From an uncultured Bacteroides sp. (GTDB taxonomy: Bacteria; Bacteroidota; Bacteroidia; Bacteroidales; Bacteroidaceae): 19,590 bases of DNA. The stretch covers positions 1 to 19,590 of the forward strand of contig USSR01000041.1 of NCBI GenBank assembly GCA_900557355.1, in the 5' to 3' direction. The notes under the pieces are model-generated. The model ran no database searches, had not been told where the DNA came from, and was given only the letters and a program-made list of their open reading frames with translations. How positions within the stretch are numbered: the first letter of the stretch is position 1; each line of letters starts with the position of its first letter. Below, piece by piece: positions 9,249-18,100 of the stretch. The position numbers were made by a program, and so were the translations under genes.

Positions 9249-12200
9249 TTATAAGTTAACATTTAATCCCACAGTGACAGACTTGGCCAACGGATAGGTT
9301 GCACCATTACTGCTGTTCATTTCCGGATCCCACATCTTGAACTTCGACCACGTAATCAGGTTGGTGCCAATCATGTAGATACGAATGTTGTTGAAGTGGA
9401 TTCTATTTACGATCTTTTTGGGCAGTGTGTAGCCCACTTCCAGCGTTTTCAAACGCAGATAAGACCCATTGCGCAACCAGTAAGATGAGTTGCGGTTGTT
9501 GTTGTCGTTGTAGCCATAGCTCAAGCGAGGATATTTGGCATGCGGATTTTCCGTAGCTATTGTGCCCGATTCTTCTTTTGAAATCCAACGTCCGTCTATT
9601 ACTTCCTGATAGAAATTACCCCGGTTGCCACTAGCAAAAGGACGCACCCCCTCTCCATCAATAAAGAAAGAAGACTTCCCGGCTCCTTGGAAATGGACAT
9701 TCACATCCAAACCTTTCCACTGTGCGGAGACACCTATACCATATACCAAGTTGGGTACGGTAGTAGCCCCCACAGCCACTTGATCTTGGTCGTCGATGAT
9801 ACCATCGCCATTGACATCCTTATACTTGATGTCGCCCGGCATATAATTGCCAAAAGTCTGTTTGGGGCTATTACGGATGTCATCGTAATCCTTGAACAAG
9901 CCCAATGCAATAAGTCCCTTAGCCTGGTTGACACGGTAGCCACGCTCCATCCTATAAGGATAAATGTTCTCTTGTTCATCTTTTTCCTTCACTTCGTTCT
10001 TTGAGAGCGTGGCATTAGCACGTGCAGTCAAAAGCACTTTGCCAATCTGTTGCTTGTAGGTCATGTTACCGTCGACACCTTTAGAGAATACTGCGCCCAC
10101 ATTAGCTCTCGGATTGGTCATCCCGCCCTCAATACCGGCGGTAGCAGGCAAGAAATTACGATACATAAAGATGCCTTTACGCTTTTCCTGGAAATAATCC
10201 ACAGTCAGCATGAATTTGTCATCAAAGATGCTCATGTCCAAACCTACATCATGTTTGGTGGCGATCTCCCAAGTCACACCCGGGTTAGCATACGATGTAT
10301 AGCGCAAACCTTGAAAAAGAGTAGTACCAAGACTTCCATAGCCATAATCCGCCCAGTTATATCCTCCAAACGCAGAATAATATCCGTTATTATCTCCCCA
10401 AATATTAGCAGGGGCACCGCCATAACCTATTGTGTAGAGATAAGGGAAACGTATCTGTACACCATTGGGCTCATACATTTTATCGTTGCCTACTTTACCC
10501 CACGAATAGCGCACTTTAAACATATTCATCCACTTCAGGTTCTTCTTGACAAAGGGTTCTTCGGCGATGTTCCAGGCAGTCGAATAGGCGGGAAAGAAAC
10601 CAAACTGATGACCAGAAGCAAAGTTTTCTGAACCAGTATAGCCAAAGTTAAAGTTCAAGAAATAACGATAGTTCCAGTTGTAGGCAATACGACCGGCCAA
10701 CCCTTGATGACGGAAAGGAAGCGAATTGACGATTTCTTTACCGATTTCCTGTGTTCTCACTTTGGAGTCTTGCGAGTATTTCAATGTTCCGTTCAGCATA
10801 TGTCCCTTGAAATTGCGGGCATACTGAAGTTCCGCTTCAAAATATTCTTTGCGCTCTCCACTATTGCCTGAAGTCTGATCCATCACCTGCTCTTTCTTTT
10901 GGCGGGTGAAGTTGATGGAACCGTCATCCTTTCTATAACGGTCAGCACTCCATAACTCAGGACATTTGAAACGGCGGATATAATTGTAGTTATCTGTATC
11001 AAAGCCGAAACGTCCCACAAAATTCAATCCTTTGGTGATGAAGTCCAATTTTTGATTCAAAGTGACGTTGGTCTGAATATTGTTCCACCACTGTTCGTTG
11101 TATCCACATTGAGTAGATGCCACCCAAGGATTAAGGTTACCATCCGCATCAGTTGGCACGTAACCGTTGGAATACATTTTGGGCATACTAGTGGGAGTCT
11201 GAAACAACAGACTGGTCCAAATTTGATCCGAAGTCAAGCCCGATTCGTTCATCTTCTTCAACGCACCACCGATACCCACCTGCAAAAGGGTAGTCTTGGT
11301 AATATTGATATCCGCATTCATACGATAGTTCCAACGTTTGGCGTTACTGTTGGTGTTATAGTCTTTCAAAGACTTGTCCACCTTATACATACCGCCTTCA
11401 TCGAGATAACTGGCAGAAACGAAATAGCGTGCATTCTCTCCACCACCACTCAAATTCAACGAGGCACGATAACTCATAGCACCTTTCTTCAGCAATTCGT
11501 CCATCCAGTCTACATTGGGTAGCAAGTCGGGGTCGAGACCCTGTTTCAAGATTTTCAGCTCGTTGCCGGTGTAGATAGGATCGAGATTGCGCGTACGGCG
11601 TGCCTCGTTCGCCATATAGGCGTAGGTAATGCCATCCACAAAGTCAGGCGTAAAAGTACGGGTGTTGTACATGGTCTCTACCTTGGCATCAATGGTAATC
11701 TTGTCTACCTTACCACGGCGAGTGGTAATCAATACCACACCGTTAGCACCGCGCGAACCGTAAATGGCAGTTTCGGAAGCATCTTTCAACACGGTGAACG
11801 ATTCAATATCTTCGTAGTTCAGTTCATTCATGTCACGTTCAAATCCGTCCACCAAAACTAATGCACCTGCCCCGGCCCCAAAGGTAGAGATACCGCGAAT
11901 CCAAAATTCAGAAACATTCTTTCCCGGCTGGCCAGTAGTCTGACGGGCTATCACACCCGCTACGTTTCCTGCCAGTGAGTTGGAAATGCTACCCGAAGGT
12001 GACGCCTTCAACCGGTCTACATTGACGGTAGTAACTGCACCCGTCACTGTCAACTTCTTCTGCGCACCGGTAGCAGTGATGACTACCTCATCCAAGGCTG
12101 TCTCCTTATTCTCTTTCATCACCACATTGACAGTATGTTCCTCTTTCACTAAAATCTCTTGAGTCTCATAACCGATGTAGGAGAACACCAAGCGGTTGTA

Positions 12201-12416
12201 GGGTTGCATCTTAATGGTATATTTTCCATCAATATTAGTGATAGCACCTAATCCCGGCACATTCTTCACCGTCACATTAGCACCAATCAACGGTTCATTA
12301 TTGGCATCGGTCACTACACCGGACACCACAATTTGTTTTTGGTTATTCTGCTGGGCAGTTATTCCTAACATAAAACAATATAGAAAAGCTATGATAGCCC
12401 ATAGTTTTTGTTTCAT
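9249..12416 (-). CDS. susC: SusC-family TonB-dependent outer-membrane transporter
   Basis: This 1055-residue SusC/RagA protein imports oligosaccharides across the outer membrane using TonB energy. In order it shows a signal peptide cut near residue 21 (GITA, then QQ), a carboxypeptidase-regulatory-like domain at about 30-100 (SGVVTDANNEPLIGANV), a TonB-box-like ALDEVVITATG at 107-117, a plug domain at about 118-236 with the SusC signature LKDASETAIYGSRGANG at 210-226, and a 22-strand barrel to the C-terminus. It is full length. Base composition is visibly more GC-rich than in the flanking lipoprotein genes, as expected for a highly expressed conserved gene. It lies 18 nt after the propeller gene and 4 nt before susD, in one operon. 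Confidence 0.97.
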   Translation of the reverse strand: MKQKLWAIIAFLYCFMLGITAQQNNQKQIVVSGVVTDANNEPLIGANVTVKNVPGLGAITNIDGKYTIKMQPYNRLVFSYIGYETQEILVKEEHTVNVVMKENKETALDEVVITATGAQKKLTVTGAVTTVNVDRLKASPSGSISNSLAGNVAGVIARQTTGQPGKNVSEFWIRGISTFGAGAGALVLVDGFERDMNELNYEDIESFTVLKDASETAIYGSRGANGVVLITTRRGKVDKITIDAKVETMYNTRTFTPDFVDGITYAYMANEARRTRNLDPIYTGNELKILKQGLDPDLLPNVDWMDELLKKGAMSYRASLNLSGGGENARYFVSASYLDEGGMYKVDKSLKDYNTNSNAKRWNYRMNADINITKTTLLQVGIGGALKKMNESGLTSDQIWTSLLFQTPTSMPKMYSNGYVPTDADGNLNPWVASTQCGYNEQWWNNIQTNVTLNQKLDFITKGLNFVGRFGFDTDNYNYIRRFKCPELWSADRYRKDDGSINFTRQKKEQVMDQTSGNSGERKEYFEAELQYARNFKGHMLNGTLKYSQDSKVRTQEIGKEIVNSLPFRHQGLAGRIAYNWNYRYFLNFNFGYTGSENFASGHQFGFFPAYSTAWNIAEEPFVKKNLKWMNMFKVRYSWGKVGNDKMYEPNGVQIRFPYLYTIGYGGAPANIWGDNNGYYSAFGGYNWADYGYGSLGTTLFQGLRYTSYANPGVTWEIATKHDVGLDMSIFDDKFMLTVDYFQEKRKGIFMYRNFLPATAGIEGGMTNPRANVGAVFSKGVDGNMTYKQQIGKVLLTARANATLSKNEVKEKDEQENIYPYRMERGYRVNQAKGLIALGLFKDYDDIRNSPKQTFGNYMPGDIKYKDVNGDGIIDDQDQVAVGATTVPNLVYGIGVSAQWKGLDVNVHFQGAGKSSFFIDGEGVRPFASGNRGNFYQEVIDGRWISKEESGTIATENPHAKYPRLSYGYNDNNNRNSSYWLRNGSYLRLKTLEVGYTLPKKIVNRIHFNNIRIYMIGTNLITWSKFKMWDPEMNSSNGATYPLAKSVTVGLNVNL

Positions 12417-12434
12417 AATTTACAGGATATTTTA

Positions 12435-13805
12435 TTATTCAACAATAATCTGACGAATACGGTGGTTATACTGATCACCTATATAAAAGATTTTATTTTC
12501 TTCATCGAATGCAATACTGTGCGGACCATTGAACCGAACTTCCTTAAGCAAATCACCGTCCACATAGCCCCAATGGTTACCATCCATGGCCGTGCTTCCA
12601 CGACCGGCATAGCGGATAACTTCAGCTGTAGGAGTGACCCGCCATATCAAATCACCCGGATGTGTGCCCCATAACTCTCCGTCAGCTACATAAAAGTCAT
12701 ATATGTCCTCCTTATGTTGATTCGCATATTCCTCATTTTTCACAAAAGCTCCTTGCCACAAAACTCCCATATTAGCATTGGTTCCTACCCCTTCTCTATG
12801 CCCCCAATTCCAGTTTCCCGCAAAAACAGAGGGAGCTTCCAACTGATTGGTTTCTTTATCAAACTTAGATTTTAAAATAGTACCTTCACGCGGCCGAAGG
12901 ATATAGGCAAAGTCGCCCGACGGATGAAAATAAGGATATACCCATATCCAAGATCCTCCTATCGTAAACATTTGTTCCACCTCTCCCGTTGATATACTAT
13001 ACTGATAAACGCCACCACCAGATTCTTGAGTAAAGTATATATCACCAGTTTTTGGATGGGTAATTGCCGCAATAATATGATTACGACCAGAAAGAAGTAC
13101 ATGTGGCTTCTTAAATTCTTCTTTTCTCAAAAGCATAACAATAGAAATCGGAGCTGCTTCCCAATCTGCCCAGTTATTCACAAATAGAGTATCACCGGTC
13201 AGACTCCAACTCAAAGTACGCGGACTCGTTATATTCATCTGCCCCACCGTTATAACAGTAGACATTTTTTTCGCTTCCACATCTATCAAACGGATACTAT
13301 TCGCCTCTTCAATCATATAAATATGGTTCGGATTTTGAGGATCAATACTTAACCAAGCCGGGCAATTCAAGCCACATTCGTCGAACGAACCGTCTTTTAC
13401 TTCATAACGTCCAGTCTCGTCTACATAGCCACACAATGTAGTAACCTGTGTATTCGAGATATAAGTAAATCGATCGTTAGCCATAGCGGTCTGATCACCA
13501 ATAGAAATCTCGATAGTTCCCTTATTCGAATTACGAGGAACCATACAATATAGACATTCATTGTTACAACCCACCACTTTTGTATCCACACCTCCTAATT
13601 TCAAGTGAATCAAAGAGGGGTCATCTCCGAAATTTTTTCCATAGATAAGGAGTTGCGTGCGCGAAGTAACTTCTTGAGGTTCAAAACCCACAATTTCAAT
13701 AGGCAAATCGTTATTAAAAGATTGCTCTTTCTTCTTTTCATCGTCTTTACAGCCAATGAAGCACCCAAGCAAAGTAAATAAACAAAATGCCTTAACAACA
13801 TTCAT
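12435..13805 (-). CDS. IPT/TIG plus NHL beta-propeller surface glycan-binding-type lipoprotein
   Basis: I start at the ATG giving MNVVKAFCLF because a purine-rich AGGAAAGGAAA lies just upstream. In-frame ATGs at 13826 and 13829 are possible alternatives. The protein is 456 residues, with a lipobox at Cys19 and acidic residues at once after it (KDDE), a surface-export signature. Residues ~34-115 form an IPT/TIG immunoglobulin-like domain (IEIVGFEPQEV, LLIYGKNFG, FTYI). The rest is an NHL-type beta-propeller, with a clear last repeat FNGPHSIAFDEENKIFYIGD. Proteins of this design occur in many PULs and are presumed glycan-binding. It is the first gene of the leftward operon, ahead of susC. An enzymatic lyase role for the propeller is possible but unsupported. 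Confidence 0.88.
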   Translation of the reverse strand: MNVVKAFCLFTLLGCFIGCKDDEKKKEQSFNNDLPIEIVGFEPQEVTSRTQLLIYGKNFGDDPSLIHLKLGGVDTKVVGCNNECLYCMVPRNSNKGTIEISIGDQTAMANDRFTYISNTQVTTLCGYVDETGRYEVKDGSFDECGLNCPAWLSIDPQNPNHIYMIEEANSIRLIDVEAKKMSTVITVGQMNITSPRTLSWSLTGDTLFVNNWADWEAAPISIVMLLRKEEFKKPHVLLSGRNHIIAAITHPKTGDIYFTQESGGGVYQYSISTGEVEQMFTIGGSWIWVYPYFHPSGDFAYILRPREGTILKSKFDKETNQLEAPSVFAGNWNWGHREGVGTNANMGVLWQGAFVKNEEYANQHKEDIYDFYVADGELWGTHPGDLIWRVTPTAEVIRYAGRGSTAMDGNHWGYVDGDLLKEVRFNGPHSIAFDEENKIFYIGDQYNHRIRQIIVE

Positions 13806-13889
13806 TCTTTTTCCTTTCCTGTTCATCATAATAATAAATTTAGTTAATATAAGATTTAATAGCCAATGGATCCAAAGGTTTATTAATTG

Positions 13890-13897
13890 CAAATATA
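13890..13897 (-). promoter_or_regulatory. Probable -7 promoter element of the leftward PUL operon
   Basis: Read leftward, these bases are TATATTTG, an exact match to the Bacteroides -7 consensus TAnnTTTG. The match is about 85 nt upstream of the propeller gene start, giving a leader of roughly 75-80 nt. No TTTG occurs at the expected -33 distance, as is common for promoters that need an activator such as an HTCS. Confidence 0.5.
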
Positions 13898-13929
13898 GAA
13901 AGGAGGGTATTAATTATAGGCTAATTCCT

Positions 13930-13958
13930 AACTAACAAACAATAAAAACTAATCAAAC
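13930..13958. promoter_or_regulatory. Possible HTCS binding site (imperfect direct repeat)
   Basis: Two similar blocks, AACTAACAAAC at 13930-13940 and AACTAATCAAAC at 13947-13958, lie 17-18 bases apart, just upstream of the leftward -7 element. AraC-type domains of HTCS regulators bind direct repeats in this kind of position. The sequence is AT-rich, so chance similarity is possible. Confidence 0.25.
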
Positions 13959-13979
13959 AGCTCCAGAATTAAATAATTT

Positions 13980-14015
13980 GTGCTTTCTTTGCAAGTATCT
14001 TAGCAAAGAAAGCAC
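13980..14015 (+). promoter_or_regulatory. Hairpin covering the ribosome-binding region of the GH43-like gene
   Basis: A perfect 13-bp inverted repeat has arms 13980-13992 (GTGCTTTCTTTGC) and 14003-14015. It can be extended by three pairs with one bulged A (14002), leaving a 3-base loop. The right arm ends one base before the start codon at 14017, so in RNA the translation-initiation region would be paired. It may control translation or be a dimeric-protein operator. There is no U-run and a gene starts at once, so it is not a terminator. Confidence 0.6.
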
Positions 14016-14016
14016 T

Positions 14017-15120
14017 ATGAAATTTCAAAATTGCTTATTTTTAATATTGCTTATCGTTTGTCTATCATGCCAAAGCAAAAAGACTGATAAACAAACAGGC
14101 ATTGACTCTACACTTTTCTACACAAATCCTGTCATAGGTGGAGGATCCGAGCCATGGGCCATCTTTCATGAAGGAAAATATTACTATACTCAAAGTTTAG
14201 CAGACTGTATCATATTATGGGAAACTGACGATATTACACAACTGGCAGAAGCAGCAAAAAAAAACGTATATTCGCCCCAAAATGCCTCGGGTATATCTCA
14301 TCTTTGGGGACCAGAGATACACTATATGGACAATAAATGGTATATCTATTGCGCTGCTGATGATGGTAATATAGACAATCGTCAGATATATGTGCTAGAA
14401 AATGAATCTCCCGATCCCATGAAAGGAGAGTTTGTCATGAAAGGAAGAATATCGACCGATAAAAATAATAACTTGGCTATTCATGCTAATCCTTTCGAGC
14501 ATAATGGCAAACGTTATCTAATCTGGTGCGGATGGGAAACCAGAAGAATTTATCAAGAAACCCAATGTATCTATATCGCTGAAATGAAAAATCCATGGAC
14601 ACTAGCCTCAGACCGTATATTTATATCCAAACCTGAATACGAATGGGAATGTCAATGGATCAGTGTAGATGGCAATAAAACCGGTTATCCTATTCATGTG
14701 AATGAAGCTCCACAATTTTTCCGTTCCAAAAACAAAGACAAATTATTAATATATTACTCTGCAAGCGGTAACTGGACACCTTATTATTGTGTAGGGTTAT
14801 TAACAGCTGATGCTAACAGCGATCTTCTCAACCCGAATTCATGGAAGAAATCTCTGGAACCTGTATTCAAACAAGCACCAGAGAATCATGTGTATGGCCC
14901 CGGTAGCCTGTGTTTCATACCTTCACCCGACAAGAAAGAATGGTATATACTTTACCACGCTCGAAATGCCCTTCGTGACATGTTCGTTTTGGACGGTCGG
15001 ACAACACGCATACAAAAGATAGAATGGGATGAAAATGGAATTCCCATTTTAGGAATCCCCCAAAAGGAAAGCACCCTGCTTCAAAAGCCGTCTGGCACCC
15101 CCACGAGTGATAGGAACTAG
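14017..15120 (+). CDS. GH43-like five-bladed propeller lipoprotein with altered active site
   Basis: The start is fixed by a lipoprotein signal (MKFQNCLFLI to Cys18). The 367-residue protein aligns by eye with GH43 subfamily 26 exo-alpha-1,5-L-arabinofuranosidases: HLWGPEIHYMDNKWYIY at 95-111, HVNEAPQF at 227-234, YGPGS at 293-297 and RTTRIQKIEW near the end. Acid Glu230 is kept. The usual general-base Asp is Glu45 (GSEPW), the usual pKa-modulating Asp is His156 (IHANPF), and the usual His of GPGH is Ser297. It may therefore use a different mechanism or substrate, or be inactive. No acidic export signal follows Cys18, suggesting a periplasmic location. It is the only rightward gene of the locus, and it ends 3 nt from the convergent regulator gene. 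Confidence 0.85.
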   Translation: MKFQNCLFLILLIVCLSCQSKKTDKQTGIDSTLFYTNPVIGGGSEPWAIFHEGKYYYTQSLADCIILWETDDITQLAEAAKKNVYSPQNASGISHLWGPEIHYMDNKWYIYCAADDGNIDNRQIYVLENESPDPMKGEFVMKGRISTDKNNNLAIHANPFEHNGKRYLIWCGWETRRIYQETQCIYIAEMKNPWTLASDRIFISKPEYEWECQWISVDGNKTGYPIHVNEAPQFFRSKNKDKLLIYYSASGNWTPYYCVGLLTADANSDLLNPNSWKKSLEPVFKQAPENHVYGPGSLCFIPSPDKKEWYILYHARNALRDMFVLDGRTTRIQKIEWDENGIPILGIPQKESTLLQKPSGTPTSDRN

Positions 15121-15123
15121 CTG

Positions 15124-18100
15124 TTATCCTTTATAATCTTTCGGTAATACCCCAAACTTTTCTTTAAAACACTTTGCAAAATACGAAGAAGTAGTAAACC
15201 CTAACTGTTCGGCAACTTCAGCTATTCGTATACCACTCATGATTAGTTCAGTCGACTTATTCAACCGAAAGTTCTTTATATAATCATGAGGCGGCATACC
15301 AGACAGAGCCTTTATCTTCCGGGAAAAATTAGAACGACTCATATTCATCTGCTCTGCTAACAAATCTATCGAGCAACTCTCATCAGCAAGCAGTTCCGAC
15401 AAAATCGTATTTACCCTCTCTATAAATTCTACATCTTTTTGTGAAAGAGCAAAATCCGCCAATGAAGAAGTCGGACTTCCAGAAAGATTAATCATCAACT
15501 TATGGAAGTCCAGTCGCAGTTTTAATAAGTTTTCGATTTGTTTATGGAGCTGCTTAATAGAGAATGGTTTCTCAATATATGCATCAGCACCATTTTCAAA
15601 ACCTTCCGCTTTTGAGTCTAACGTTGTCTTCGCTGTCAACAAGATAACGGGAATATGAGAGTAAACTAGATCTGATTTTATATAGTTGCATAGTTCAAGA
15701 CCATTCATTTCGGGCATCATAATATCACTTACAATGACATCAATACTCTCACGTGAAAGTATTTCCAGTGCTTCTTTTCCATTGCAGGCAGAAAAAACTT
15801 TAAACCAATCACTTAGAAATTCTCTGGTCAAATTTAATAACTCGACATTATCTTCCACCAATAAAACAATGAATCTCTTATTTCCAAACTCCGAATCCGG
15901 CATTTTTTTTCCTTCCACATCTATCATCTGCATTTCAGCAAATTCATTCGGAATACTTTCCATTACTACTGTTTCCAACGGCAAAGACAATATAAATGAG
16001 GAACCACCTTCCATCCTATTTTCTAATGATAAAGTTCCATGATGAGCTTCTGCCAAAGATTTGGCAAATACCAAACCAATCCCTGTACCTGTAGACGTTG
16101 CCACCGGATCATCCGGCAATTGATAGAAAGCCTGAAATATCTTATTTTGCTGACCTTCAGGGACTCCGGGGCCATCATCACTCACTATTATATTTACCCT
16201 ATCGCCCAATAATATTAGCCGCATCTCGACTTGAGATTTTGCATATTTAATAGCATTTCCTACCAAGTTTACCAAAATTTTACTAACTTTCTCCGAATCA
16301 ATCATCACACTAATTTCTTCAGGAGGTAAACTAAGACAGATTGTTAACCCTTGCAAATCTACAGAACCATTGAACAGATTGAATATATCACTCACCAACG
16401 CATTAATACTACACTCCTTCATGCTAAGTTGCAATGCTCCACTCTCCATCTTCTGAAAATCAAGTAACTGATTCGTTATTCCCAACAGATAATTTACATT
16501 CTTATCCATCACCGAAAGGTATTTTTCTTTTCTTTCTTCTTTTTCCTCTTCCCTCAACTTTTCCAGAGGGAGCCGAATCAGACTAAGAGGAGTACGTATT
16601 TCATGTACCAGATTGATAAAAAAATTGATTTTCGATTTATACACCTCTTTTTCCTTGGCAACCTGATAATCCTCCATACGACGTTTATATTTACGCTTGA
16701 CATAGAGATTCCAACGCCAACCAATATAGCAAGCTGTACACAGAAATAATAGTATATACATAAAATAAGCGACACTAGTCCGCCACCAGGGCGGAGTTAT
16801 CACAATCCATAAGGAAGCCGCTTTCTCATTCCAGTGATGGTCATTGTTAGAGCCACAAACTAAAAACTCATATTCCCCAGCTGGAAGATTAGTGTATGAG
16901 GCCGTATTATTAGATGAATGTATCCACTCCTTATCAATACCTTTCAACATATAAGTATAACGATTTCTGTGTGGATCTTCATAACTAAGTGCTACAAAAC
17001 GTACTGTAAAACTATTATTTGTATAGGGTAATTGGATCTTATCCGCTTTATAGAAGGGCTTATCTAAACGAAGCAGCCGTTTCACTTCTTGTTCATCTGC
17101 CAAATAAGGGAAACTAATATCAGTAACATAAACAGGGGGAAGATAGGTATTATCCGTAAACTGCCCCGGTTCAAATACATTGAAACCATTGATTCCTCCA
17201 AAATAGAACTTCCCTGTGGACGATCTCAATGAAGACTGTGCAGTAAACTGATTACCTTGCAAACCATCATTTACGGTAAATAAATGAAAGTTCTTTTGAG
17301 ACACGGGATTAATGCGGCATAATCCGGCATTACAGGAAATCCAAAAATCACCGGTCCGATCCTGTTCTATAGAGAAAATTACCTTATTAGGCAACAATGT
17401 ATTTTCCGGGTCGAAGTCAATGAAAGTCTCCGTATCTTTGGAGAATGAGCATAATCCTCCTCCATTGGTTCCAAACCACATTGTTCCTTTCATATCTTCA
17501 AACAATGTAATCACAGAATTACTGGTAATAGTTGTTGTATCTTCACGTATATGTTCAAAATGTTCCCAACGATCGTTCACTGTATTATAACGAAAGACAC
17601 CACTATTTGAGGTCGCAACCCAAAGATTATTGTACATATCCTCATAAATATCAGTTACAGAAGCCATAGAGCCGACATGAATGATTGTCACAAAATTATC
17701 CAATTGCGAATTGTAACGACATAAGCCCCAACTTGTTCCTACAAAAACATCTCCTTTTCGGTCTTTAAAGAGACTCAAGACATCATTACTACAAATTGTA
17801 TAGGGAATATCGCGAGAATGGACATAACTCTTTACTGCTCCAGTTTTCAGGTTTAGCACATGCAACCCTTCCGCATAGGTTCCTATCCAAAGGCGGTCGC
17901 CATCTAGCAGCAAGCTACGAATGTTATATCTCGCATCCACATTCTTTAAAGTATACTCCGAAAGTGAATGAATTTGTGTATTGAAAAAACATAACCCGTT
18001 CCGGGTTCCCACCCAGATATTTCCATTCTGGTCTTCACAAAGAGGGCCGATCTCCCTGCCAAGCTCTAATGTACCTGATAATGAGATAAGGGAATAGTAA

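Noticed and set aside
10050..10631. 193-codon open frame on the + strand inside susC
   Set aside because: It is antisense to a strongly conserved SusC barrel region, has no family resemblance and no leader, and is expected from codon bias.
11052..11522. 156-codon open frame on the + strand inside susC
   Set aside because: It is a shadow of the SusC coding frame with low-complexity composition and no protein family pattern.
13900..13907. AAGGAGGG, a perfect Shine-Dalgarno-like sequence on the + strand
   Set aside because: No start codon follows within a usable distance, and the stretch lies in the divergent promoter region. Bacteroides rarely uses such sites.
15109..15128. Weak GATA/TATC inverted repeat at the gene junction as a shared terminator
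   Set aside because: There are only four Watson-Crick pairs plus two G-U pairs and no U-run, so it is indistinguishable from chance.
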